Shown: positions 1 to 5,725 of the stretch, one piece after another
Layout: every line of letters starts with the position of its first letter
Numbering within the stretch: the first letter of the stretch is position 1
Source: an uncultured Oscillospiraceae bacterium
GTDB lineage: Bacteria; Bacillota; Clostridia; Oscillospirales; Ruminococcaceae
NCBI GenBank assembly: GCA_934527255.1
Contig: CAKTAM010000061.1
Location: forward strand, 1 to 10,551
Direction of reading: 5' to 3'
DNA length: 10,551 nt
The notes under the pieces: generated by a model
The model's input: the letters and a program-made list of their open reading frames with translations, nothing else
Databases searched by the model: none
Told to the model about the DNA's origin: nothing
Program-made: the position numbers and the translations under genes

Positions 1-17
1 TTTATGGGGCGCGCAAG

Positions 18-42
18 CCCCCCCCCCCGGCGCGGCCGGGGG
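18..42. repeat. Poly-C tract with adjoining GC-rich hairpin
   Basis: Eleven consecutive C residues occupy 18-28. They run into an inverted repeat, CCCCCGGC (24-31) against GCCGGGGG (35-42), with a 3-nt loop. On the minus strand this lies 24 bases past the stop of the small gene at 66-227, so it could end that transcript, but no T-tract follows it. Runs this long slip during replication and are prone to sequencing error. Confidence 0.5.
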
Positions 43-65
43 CATCCCTGCGGGAAAAACGGCGC

Positions 66-227
66 TCACAGGTCGTCGGCATCCTGCACGGGGCGCTCGC
101 CCTGCCGTGGGCGGCCGGTATAGCTGCCCTGCGGGTCATTGCGGGAAACGCCGTCCGCCTCCAGCCGCCGCAGCAGCGCCCGGGCGCGCCGAGCGGCCTG
201 TGCGGCGTTTTCCGGCTGCTGTTTCAT
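66..227 (-). CDS. Small conserved-looking hypothetical protein, 53 aa
   Basis: The frame encodes 53 residues. The start at 227 is chosen because GGAGGG lies 7 bases upstream of it (minus strand, about 235-240); the frame stays open further upstream but without a comparable ribosome site. The N-terminal half is a charged, probably helical segment rich in Ala, Arg and Leu (about residues 7-25). The C-terminal half is polar and Gly/Pro-rich, with PQGSYTGRP at 32-40 and an acidic tail PVQDADDL at 46-53. I believe similar tails occur in short hypothetical proteins of Clostridia, but this is recollection, not a search. There is no signal peptide, membrane segment or cysteine. It is transcribed divergently from the LCP-like gene at 334. 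Function unknown; likely cytosolic. Confidence 0.6.
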   Translation of the reverse strand: MKQQPENAAQAARRARALLRRLEADGVSRNDPQGSYTGRPRQGERPVQDADDL

Positions 228-259
228 GCTGTCACCCTCCTTTTTTGCCAAAAACGGCT

Positions 260-294
260 GCATACAGTGTGGCCGGGCGGCCCACACTATATGC
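260..294. promoter_or_regulatory. Imperfect palindrome between two divergent genes
   Basis: Two 13-base arms, GCATACAGTGTGG (260-272) and CCACACTATATGC (282-294), match at 12 of 13 positions around a 9-base GC-rich centre. The element lies between the starts at 227 (minus) and 334 (plus), where the promoters of both genes must be. TATAGT on the minus strand (286-291) could be a -10 box inside it, but I found no convincing -35. It may be an operator or a leader hairpin. Confidence 0.35.
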
Positions 295-333
295 GCAAAG
301 TATTTGTGCCGACTGCAAAGGGGGCGAGCGGTC

Positions 334-1218
334 ATGCCGCGTTGGCGCGTTTTTTTATCCAGTATGCTGGTGACGCTGTTTTGTCTGGCGCCGCTGTACC
401 TGCTGTTCATCGGCGGCACGCTGTTCGGCGTGCAAAGCGCGGGAACGGCGGCGGAGGGCGTTTCGACCCTGACGCCGAATGCGCAGGACAGCCTGACCCT
501 GCTGTTGGTGGTGGAGGAGCCGTCGCCGTCGGCCGCGCTGGTGCGGCTGGATGCCTGGCAGCGCCGGGTGGAGTGTCAGGTGCTGCCGTCGGATACCGTG
601 CTGCTGCTGGAGGGCAGCCCCGTCACGCTGGCGCAGTGCCTGCAAAGCGCCGGGCCGCTGCAGCTGCGCCGGGCGCTGCAGCAAACGCTGGGGTACGACT
701 GCGACCGCTATCTGTCGCTTTCGGCCGATGCACTGGCCCGGATGTTTGACGAGTTTTCCCCCGTGCTGAGCTGGGATGCGCTGGGCCAGCTGCGCGACCT
801 TTCGCTGGTGCGCCGGTTTGCGTTCAACGGCGGCAAGGGGGCGCTGGCCAGCAGCACGGCGGCCCTGCTGCTGCGCCAGTGCGACCGTGGGCCGCAGGCT
901 GTTGCCCAGCTGCGGGCCACTCTGTACGGCGCGTTTCTGCAGGAGGCGCTTCCCACCCTGACGCAGCCGGTGCTGGAAACGCTGCGCTCGCAGGAGGAGC
1001 GCCTGACGGACATCACGGCGGTGGATCTGTACGGTGTGGAGCGCCTGCTGCAGCTGCTGGCGGCGGATCCGCCCGCCGTGATCGCCGGTGTTCCCGATGG
1101 GCGCGCCTCTGCCGCCGGGTATGAGCTGAGCGCCGACGGGCAGCGCGGGCTGCAGCGCCTGCTGGGTGCGGAGACGGCCGGGGAGGCCGGGACTGCGTCA
1201 GCCGGGCCCGCCGCCTGA
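334..1218 (+). CDS. Membrane-anchored protein with degenerate LCP (LytR-CpsA-Psr)-like domain
   Basis: 294 residues from ATG at 334, preceded by a GGGGG-containing ribosome site about 9 bases upstream; the longer open frame from 139 has no ribosome site and overlaps the divergent gene. An N-terminal hydrophobic anchor (about 7-29) points to an extracytoplasmic domain. The pattern resembles the LCP fold: a strand with LTLLLVV (54-60), a short basic turn, VLPSDTV (83-89) where LCP proteins have an 'IPRDT'-like motif, then LQQTLGYDCDRYLSLSADAL (115-134) matching the usual 'llG..idhYv.vd..gf' stretch, and GGKGALASSTAALLLR (166-181) at the position of 'G...L.g..AL.y.R'. LCP enzymes attach glycopolymers to peptidoglycan using conserved Arg/Asp residues. 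Here the following D..R..RQ stretch is eroded (only R181, D184, R185 and R194 nearby), so catalysis is doubtful. The fold call is from pattern memory and is moderate. Confidence 0.6.
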   Translation: MPRWRVFLSSMLVTLFCLAPLYLLFIGGTLFGVQSAGTAAEGVSTLTPNAQDSLTLLLVVEEPSPSAALVRLDAWQRRVECQVLPSDTVLLLEGSPVTLAQCLQSAGPLQLRRALQQTLGYDCDRYLSLSADALARMFDEFSPVLSWDALGQLRDLSLVRRFAFNGGKGALASSTAALLLRQCDRGPQAVAQLRATLYGAFLQEALPTLTQPVLETLRSQEERLTDITAVDLYGVERLLQLLAADPPAVIAGVPDGRASAAGYELSADGQRGLQRLLGAETAGEAGTASAGPAA

Positions 1219-1460
1219 CGGCTGTACACGCCTGCCCGGGGGAAAAAACGGGAGCGTACAGCAGCGTGCGGCCGGTTGGGGCGGTATGCCTGCGGCAGGA
1301 CTGCCGCGATGATGGATCGGCCCGCAGAAACGGACGCGTGAAGGACAGGGCCGACCGCCTGCGGCAAAGCCGTTTGCCAGCAGCGCACCTGGCGCGGCGA
1401 TGCATGCCCGCACAGACAAAGCGCGGGCACAGTGTGCGGGCAGCGCTGCCTTTCAAAAAT
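1219..1460. other. Gene-poor spacer with hairpins
   Basis: No convincing gene lies here; frames that cross it lack ribosome sites and are shadows. Two structures stand out. GCTGTAC (1221-1227) and GTACAGC (1256-1262) flank an inner CCCG/CGGG pair around an A-rich loop. TGCCCGCACA (1405-1414) pairs perfectly with TGTGCGGGCA (1433-1442) over an 18-base loop. Neither is followed by a T-tract, so termination of the upstream plus-strand gene here is uncertain. Confidence 0.4.
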
Positions 1461-1509
1461 AACAGCAATACGGTCTGGCGTTCAAAAAACGCCGGGCCGT
1501 ATTGCTGTT
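1461..1509 (-). terminator. Long-stem hairpin, second terminator of trmB
   Basis: A 22-bp stem (1461-1482 with 1488-1509, two G-U pairs) closes a 5-base CAAAA loop; the outer 13 bp, AACAGCAATACGG and its complement, are perfect. Read on the minus strand the stem is followed by ATTTTTG, a usable T-tract. On the plus strand only TTT follows, so it may also weakly stop transcripts from the LCP-like gene. It backs up the hairpin at 1515-1550. Confidence 0.65.
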
Positions 1510-1514
1510 TGCCG

Positions 1515-1550
1515 AAAAAACGGGCGGCGGGCCCGCCATGGGGCCGCCGC
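1515..1550 (-). terminator. Rho-independent terminator of trmB
   Basis: GCGGCGG (1524-1530) pairs with CCGCCGC (1544-1550), with three more G-C pairs toward the loop after one mismatch. On the minus strand the stem is followed by CCG and six T residues (complement of 1515-1520). It begins 9 bases past the trmB stop codon. Confidence 0.75.
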
Positions 1551-1558
1551 AAAAACAG

Positions 1559-2320
1559 TTATTGGGTCTGCTGCGAGCTTTTGTTCTGCGCCGGGTGCGC
1601 CCGCAGGCTGGCAATGGCGTCGCGCGTGGCCTCGTTGTCCGGCAGCTGCGGCAGCTTGCGGGCGATCAGCGCCTTGATGGGAATGCCCTGTTCGCTGAAC
1701 ATCTGCTCGTGCTCGGTGCGCAGGTTCCATTCCGGCTCCTGCGCGTGCAGATCCCGCGTCTGCCAGAGGATCTCGAAGCCTGCGTCGGGAAAATACTGCA
1801 GGCTGGCGTCAAACAGGTCGTCGTCATCCGTCTTGAACCAGATCTCGCCGCCGTCGGCCAGAAACTGCCGGTACAGCAGCAGCTGGCGCGGGTGCGTCAG
1901 CCGCCGCTTGTTGTGATATTCCTTTGGCCACGGGTTGCAGAAGTTGATGAAAATGCGCCCCACGGCATCGTTTTCATCCAGCAGCCGCTCGATCAGGCAG
2001 ATCTCCTGCGCAATCAGCTTGACGTTTTCCACCGGGCGGCCCTCTGCGGCAAACGCGGCCTCTACCCGGCGTTTGGCCAGCGCCAGCACCTCGCTTTTGA
2101 TATCCACCGCCAGAAAATTGGCCTGTGGCCACCGCAGGGCCGCCTGTGCGACAAAGCCGCCCTTGCCGCAGCCCAGCTCCAGCCAAAGCGGGGCCTCCGG
2201 CCGCGCAAACTGCTGCCGCCAGCGGCCGCGGTACTGCGTGGGGTCGTTGGAATATTCGTCATAGCAAAACGGGCAGGCGGCCAGCTCCGGCCGGGCCCAG
2301 GGTTTGCGCCGCATTCTCAT
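1559..2320 (-). CDS. trmB: tRNA (guanine(46)-N7)-methyltransferase TrmB
   Basis: 253 residues. TrmB is a cytosolic, SAM-dependent enzyme that methylates N7 of G46 in the variable loop of tRNAs. Visible family features in order are: SAM motif I LELGCGKGGF (47-56); acidic AVDIKSE (71-77) for ribose contact; NFCNPWPK (126-133) and KRRLTH (138-143), the family signature; WFKTDDDDLF (161-170); and RTEHEQMFSEQG (201-212), matching the C-terminal 'TEYE..F...G' substrate-binding loop. An N-terminal CPFC pair (16-19) and a polar tail after about 235 are lineage additions. The usual Asp of 'DPWPK' is Asn129. The start at 2320 has AAAGGATAGG upstream; Met3 is an alternative. Two terminators follow, and no promoter is obvious, so read-through from the kinase gene is possible. 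Confidence 0.93.
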   Translation of the reverse strand: MRMRRKPWARPELAACPFCYDEYSNDPTQYRGRWRQQFARPEAPLWLELGCGKGGFVAQAALRWPQANFLAVDIKSEVLALAKRRVEAAFAAEGRPVENVKLIAQEICLIERLLDENDAVGRIFINFCNPWPKEYHNKRRLTHPRQLLLYRQFLADGGEIWFKTDDDDLFDASLQYFPDAGFEILWQTRDLHAQEPEWNLRTEHEQMFSEQGIPIKALIARKLPQLPDNEATRDAIASLRAHPAQNKSSQQTQ

Positions 2321-2370
2321 GGTGATACCTATCCTTTGCTGTGTGGTGATGCATCTGCATACGATTCTTT

Positions 2371-2403
2371 GCCCGGCAGGCGCCGTTTTGCCGGGCGTTT
2401 TTT
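2371..2403 (+). terminator. Plus-strand terminator-like hairpin upstream of trmB
   Basis: GCCCGGCA (2371-2378) pairs perfectly with TGCCGGGC (2389-2396) over a 10-base loop, followed by G and six T residues (2398-2403). This is a canonical intrinsic terminator on the plus strand, yet no plus-strand gene lies upstream; that stretch is the antisense of trmB. On the minus strand it would be a leader hairpin for trmB without a T-tract. Confidence 0.6.
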
Positions 2404-2559
2404 CAAAGGGAGAGGGCGTGCGCCCGTACGCTGCGAAAGCGGTTTTGGGGCGCGCGGCCTTGCCTGCCGGGGGCGCGCGGATGCTTTTTCAAGCGGCGCA
2501 CGCTACCCGCCCCTCCTGCCTGCGCGCGGCGGCAGTGCGTTTGCGGCGGCCTTGCGCCG

Positions 2560-4704
2560 TCAGCGGCCGGCACGGAAACGGGCCAGCAGCCTGCTCAGGC
2601 GCGGCAGGTCAATGGGCTTTGTCAAGTAGGCATCCATGCCGCCCTCCAGCGCCTTTTTCCGGTCTTCTTCAAAGGCGTTGGCCGTCATGGCAATAATGGG
2701 CACCGCTGCGGCATCCGGCCGGGCCAGCGCCCGAATGGCCTGCGCCGCCTGCATGCCGTCCATTACCGGCATCATGATATCTATCAGCACGGCGTCAATG
2801 CTGCCCGGCTCGGAGACCGCAAACAGCTCGACGGCCTCGCGGCCGTTTTCGGCCGTCAGCACCTGCGCACCGGCATCCAGCAGCATATAGCAGGCGATCT
2901 CCCGGTTCAGCTCGTTGTCCTCTACCACCAGCACCCGCATGCCGGAAATATCGGCCGGGGCGTCGGCATCCGGCTGCTGGGGCGCGGCCGTGTCCAGCGC
3001 AAAGGGCAGCTCCAGTGTAAACGTGGTGCCGACATTCTGCTCGCTTTCCACCTGAATGGTGCCGTTCAGGGCGCGCACCAGCCCCTCCACAATGGACATC
3101 CCCAGCCCGGTGCCCTGATAAACGGTGCGGACGTTGTCGTTTTCCTGCGTGAACGGCTTGTACAGCGAACGCTGCAAAAACTCGCGGCTCATGCCGATGC
3201 CGGTATCTTTGACCAGAAAACGGTATACGGTTTTTTCCGGTGTGCCGGGCAGCTCCTGCACAAACACATCCACACTGCCGTTCGGGCGGTTATATTTCAG
3301 GGCGTTGCTGGTCAGGTTGAGCAGAATGCGCCGCAGGTACAGCGGGCTGCCCTGCAGCCGGGTGTGCCGCACCTCGTCGGTGTGCACGGCAAAGCGAATG
3401 CCGCGCTCCGCGGCCTGCCCGGCCTCCATATCCTCAATGCTTTTCAGCTCGGCCAGCAGGTCAAAGGGGCACACCTCCCTGCGCATATGGCCGTACTCCA
3501 GCTCGCTCATATCCAGCACGTCGTTCAGCAGCGACAGCAGGTGTCCCGATGCTACGCTGATCTTATCCAGGCATTCATCCACGATCTGCGGGTCATCCTT
3601 GTTGGCGCGGATGCGCTCGACCATGCCCATGATGCCGTTCATCGGCGTACGGATATCGTGGCTCATGTGCGACAGAAACGTGCTTTTGGACTGATTGGCC
3701 CGGATGGCCTCCTCATTGGAGAGCTTCAGCTGACGCTGGTATTCCAGCAGCGACTGTATGTATTCGCTCTGCTGTTTGTCCGCCACCTGAAACACCGTGC
3801 AGACATACATCACCACCAGAATGGCGAAAAAGAAGGTGATGTAAAACATCCGGTCGTTCTGCAGTACATAGGTCAGAGAACGGTTTTTGGTAAAATTCGT
3901 GATCCATTTTTTCTGCAGGCGGCCAATGGTGCCGTCGCGCGACATGGCCTGCAGTGTGTCGTTCAGTTGGTCGCGCAGCTGCGGCTGGGCATCGTCCACG
4001 GCCAGCGCCGGGTAGCTTTTGGCAATGGAAAGGCTGGGCTGCAGGTGCATATTGTCGCGGTCGATCAGCTTGGAGGCGACGGCCTCGTAACAAATGCCGA
4101 AATCGGCCTCCCCGTTTTCCACCGCCTGCAGAATTTCGGTGTTGGTGTTATATTCCACATATTCACACTGCAGGTCGTAGGTGGCCGCAATGACCGAGCG
4201 CGCCATCAGCGCTACCCGCTTGCCCGCCAGCGCCGCCGCGCTGTCAATGGTTTCCCTGCCGTACACGCGCAGATCATCCGAGCAGATGGGAATGGTGCGC
4301 AGCGTGCCCTGCATGTTGGAGAAGATCTCCAGCCCCAGCAGCACATCCACCTCGCCGTTTTCCAGCATGGCGCGGCACTGCAGCCATTCGCCGGTTTCAA
4401 AAACCGGCCGCATGCCAAGGCGGTTGGCCGCCTCAGTCATGATCTCGATATACAGGCCCGACAGCACGCCGCTCTGATTGTAGTAGGAGTTGGGGCAAAA
4501 ATCATAGTCGGTCGCGATGCGCAGCACCGGGGCATCCGGGTCGGCCGCGGTGGGCTGAATTTCCACAACGGGGTCGGCCGAAAACACCCCCATACGCACC
4601 AGCGTGAACAGAATGGGGACGATCAGCGCAATGCACACCAACAGCACCAGCAGGCGTGTATAGGCAATATGGCTCAGCTTTCTGTCGGTGTCCGGCTTTT
4701 TCAT
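2560..4704 (-). CDS. Hybrid sensor histidine kinase with solute-binding sensor and receiver domain
   Basis: 714 residues, ATG at 4704 with GAAGAGGAAA upstream. An upstream in-frame ATG at 4782 is rejected because a promoter -10 box at 4785-4790 would start transcription after it. Domains in order: membrane segment 17-38; extracytoplasmic SBP_bac_3-type binding domain about 58-272, as in polar amino-acid ABC receptors; second membrane segment about 286-306; linker helix; HisKA with phospho-acceptor H349 in HMSHDIRTP (346-354); ATPase with N-box NLTSNALKYN (463-472), DTGIGM (500-505) and GTGLGM (531-536); and a receiver about 589-712 with acidic pair E595/D596, phospho-acceptor D642 and K696. 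It probably senses a small extracellular ligand and passes phosphate from His to Asp internally. No HPt domain or DNA-binding output is present here, so its partner lies elsewhere. No clear terminator follows. Confidence 0.92.
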   Translation of the reverse strand: MKKPDTDRKLSHIAYTRLLVLLVCIALIVPILFTLVRMGVFSADPVVEIQPTAADPDAPVLRIATDYDFCPNSYYNQSGVLSGLYIEIMTEAANRLGMRPVFETGEWLQCRAMLENGEVDVLLGLEIFSNMQGTLRTIPICSDDLRVYGRETIDSAAALAGKRVALMARSVIAATYDLQCEYVEYNTNTEILQAVENGEADFGICYEAVASKLIDRDNMHLQPSLSIAKSYPALAVDDAQPQLRDQLNDTLQAMSRDGTIGRLQKKWITNFTKNRSLTYVLQNDRMFYITFFFAILVVMYVCTVFQVADKQQSEYIQSLLEYQRQLKLSNEEAIRANQSKSTFLSHMSHDIRTPMNGIMGMVERIRANKDDPQIVDECLDKISVASGHLLSLLNDVLDMSELEYGHMRREVCPFDLLAELKSIEDMEAGQAAERGIRFAVHTDEVRHTRLQGSPLYLRRILLNLTSNALKYNRPNGSVDVFVQELPGTPEKTVYRFLVKDTGIGMSREFLQRSLYKPFTQENDNVRTVYQGTGLGMSIVEGLVRALNGTIQVESEQNVGTTFTLELPFALDTAAPQQPDADAPADISGMRVLVVEDNELNREIACYMLLDAGAQVLTAENGREAVELFAVSEPGSIDAVLIDIMMPVMDGMQAAQAIRALARPDAAAVPIIAMTANAFEEDRKKALEGGMDAYLTKPIDLPRLSRLLARFRAGR

Positions 4705-4784
4705 GGCGTTTCCTCTTCGGCGGCCGACCGGCGGCTCTGCACGGCCCGGCGCGCCCGGCTTGTACAATTTATCAGTTAACATTT

Positions 4785-4814
4785 ATTATACAGCAGATGC
4801 CCATTGCCCGGCAA
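4785..4814 (-). promoter_or_regulatory. Sigma-A type promoter of the histidine kinase gene
   Basis: On the minus strand, TTGCCG (4809-4814) and a perfect TATAAT (4785-4790) are separated by 18 bases. Transcription should begin near 4777, leaving a leader of about 70 bases before the ATG at 4704. This placement decides the start of the kinase. Confidence 0.7.
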
Positions 4815-4834
4815 CAGTTTTTTGCGGCAAATGC

Positions 4835-4912
4835 CCCTTGAAAGGGAAAAAGCGTCCGGTCGGCCGGCCGGGCGCTTTCAAGGGAGAGGAGGGACGCCTT
4901 GCACGGCGTCCC
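4835..4912. repeat. Nested inverted repeats between divergent promoters
   Basis: CCCTTGAAAG (4835-4844) and CTTTCAAGGG (4875-4884) form a perfect 10-bp inverted repeat. GGGACGCC (4891-4898) and GGCGTCCC (4905-4912) form a perfect 8-bp hairpin. The inner AGCGTCCGG (4851-4859) can pair with CCGGGCGCT (4868-4876) or, in part, with GGACGC (4892-4897). The block lies between the outward-facing kinase and RNHCP promoters, so it would not be in either transcript. DNA-level regulator binding is possible; nothing proves it. Confidence 0.4.
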
Positions 4913-4930
4913 GGCAGAGGGCGGCGAGTC

Positions 4931-4959
4931 TTGACAGGGCTGCCCGGTTATGCTATTGT
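4931..4959 (+). promoter_or_regulatory. Strong sigma-A type promoter of the RNHCP gene
   Basis: A perfect TTGACA (4931-4936) is separated by 17 bases from TATTGT (4954-4959), which is preceded by TGC, the extended -10 arrangement. Transcription would begin near 4966, giving a leader of about 165 bases before the ATG at 5132. A GCAGAGC/GCTCTGC hairpin (4969-4987) would sit at the very 5' end of the RNA. Confidence 0.78.
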
Positions 4960-5015
4960 TGAAAACAGGCAGAGCATCCGGCTCTGCAGCGCTGAAAACA
5001 AAAGGAGCTTATGGA

Positions 5016-5051
5016 ATGAAACGGTCTTGTGAATGGGAGAGTGTGCGCTGA
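5016..5051 (+). CDS. Possible 11-residue leader peptide upstream of the RNHCP gene
   Basis: A short frame encodes MKRSCEWESVR and ends in TGA at 5049-5051. It has an excellent ribosome site, AAAGGAG (5001-5007), 8 bases before its ATG, and lies within the leader predicted from the promoter at 4931-4959. A start-stop ORF (ATG GAA TGA, 5011-5019) overlaps its first codon but is too close to the ribosome site to use it well. The peptide has no homopolymeric amino-acid run of the kind found in classical attenuator peptides. Its stop lies three bases before one arm of a hairpin (5054-5092), which suggests a cis-regulatory role. It could be chance; no comparative data are available. Confidence 0.42.
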   Translation: MKRSCEWESVR

Positions 5052-5053
5052 AC

Positions 5054-5122
5054 CGGGAGGTTTGCGCCGCATTTTTGGGGTTGCGCCTCCCGCGTGGTCG
5101 CATATCTGCATCATTCTGGAGG
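5054..5122 (+). promoter_or_regulatory. Alternative pairing around the RNHCP ribosome site
   Basis: CGGGAGG (5054-5060), just after the leader stop codon, is complementary to CCTCCCG (5086-5092). The CCTCC part of the second segment is also complementary to GGAGG (5118-5122), the ribosome site of the RNHCP gene. A ribosome at the leader stop would cover the first segment and free the second to mask the ribosome site. The masking helix is only 5 bp, so this is a hypothesis. Confidence 0.35.
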
Positions 5123-5131
5123 AAAACAACC

Positions 5132-5557
5132 ATGAACCGCGAAAACAAACGGAAAGCATTTGAAAAAGGGTATTACAAAACACACGCCTGTCGGGAAACG
5201 TTCACCTGCAAAAGCTGCGGGCGCACGGTCGTTCCGGAGGGGGCGGGCAGCACCCACCGTAACCACTGCCCAAACTGCCTGTGCAGCCTGCATGTGGACG
5301 AAACGCCCGGCGACCGGGCCGCAGCTTGCGGCGGCCTGATGGAGCCTGTGGCCGTCTGGGTGCGAAAGAACGGCGAATGGGCCATTGTCCATCGCTGCAA
5401 GCGCTGCGGCAGGCTGGTCTCCAACCGGGTGGCCGCAGACGACAACCCAATGAAGCTGATGTCCATCGCACTAAAGCCGCTTTGCGAACCGCCTTTCCCG
5501 CTTGACCGCATCCGCGAGATGACGGCGCTGATGGGCGGCGACGGAACCATGGAGTAA
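5132..5557 (+). CDS. RNHCP domain-containing zinc-ribbon protein
   Basis: 141 residues, ATG at 5132 with GGAGG 9 bases upstream; the frame opens earlier (5033) but without a ribosome site. It matches the RNHCP family, named for its RNHCP motif, here residues 43-47 followed by NCL. Two CxxC pairs, C26/C29 and C46/C49, look like a zinc ribbon. A second pair C89/C92 (HRCKRCGR, 88-94) may bind another metal; C51 and C66 are additional cysteines. A TFTCKSCGR segment (24-32) and NPMKLMSIALKPL (105-117) complete the conserved block. There is no signal peptide or membrane segment, so it should be cytosolic. To my knowledge the family has no established biochemical function; nucleic-acid or ribosome-related binding is a guess from the zinc ribbons. 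The gene is monocistronic, with its own promoter, a long leader, and a terminator just after the stop. Confidence 0.88.
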   Translation: MNRENKRKAFEKGYYKTHACRETFTCKSCGRTVVPEGAGSTHRNHCPNCLCSLHVDETPGDRAAACGGLMEPVAVWVRKNGEWAIVHRCKRCGRLVSNRVAADDNPMKLMSIALKPLCEPPFPLDRIREMTALMGGDGTME

Positions 5558-5577
5558 TCAAAAAACAAACCCAAAAG

Positions 5578-5618
5578 CAGGGCCCGGGCCTTTTCGTGTG
5601 AAAAGCGCCCGGGCCCTG
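5578..5618. terminator. Bidirectional terminator between RNHCP and XRE genes
   Basis: CAGGGCCCGGGC (5578-5589) pairs perfectly with 5607-5618; CTTTTC (5590-5595) pairs with GAAAAG (5600-5605) across one bulged base, closing a GTGT loop. The 18-bp stem lies 20 bases after the RNHCP stop. The A-rich left flank (5560-5577) gives a T-rich tract on the minus strand, so it should mainly end the regulator transcript, about 108 bases past that gene. On the plus strand only a weak TT tail follows. Confidence 0.72.
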
Positions 5619-5725
5619 TTGCTGTCATGTGCCTTTCCGTACCGAAAAAGTCGACGCTGCACTGCCGATGGCACCGTGGGAACGGTCAGCGGAGCTATTG
5701 GCGCGGCGTGCCCGCGCAGGGGGCT

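Noticed and set aside
1266..1916. Plus-strand frames over the spacer and trmB
   Set aside because: They pass through two terminator hairpins and the antisense of trmB and have no ribosome sites.
2304..2696. 130-residue plus-strand frame
   Set aside because: It reads through the terminator-like hairpin at 2371-2403, overlaps the kinase 3' end, and has no domain pattern or ribosome site.
3364..4779. 471-residue plus-strand open frame opposite the histidine kinase
   Set aside because: It is a shadow of the kinase gene: His/Gln-rich and without domain pattern or ribosome site.
4705..4782. Longer N-terminus for the histidine kinase (ATG at 4782)
   Set aside because: The ATG lies only three bases past the -10 box, upstream of the expected transcription start, and lacks a ribosome site.
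5033..5131. Longer N-terminus for the RNHCP protein (ATG at 5033)
   Set aside because: There is no ribosome site before 5033. The ATG at 5132 has GGAGG at 9 bases and gives the expected family start.
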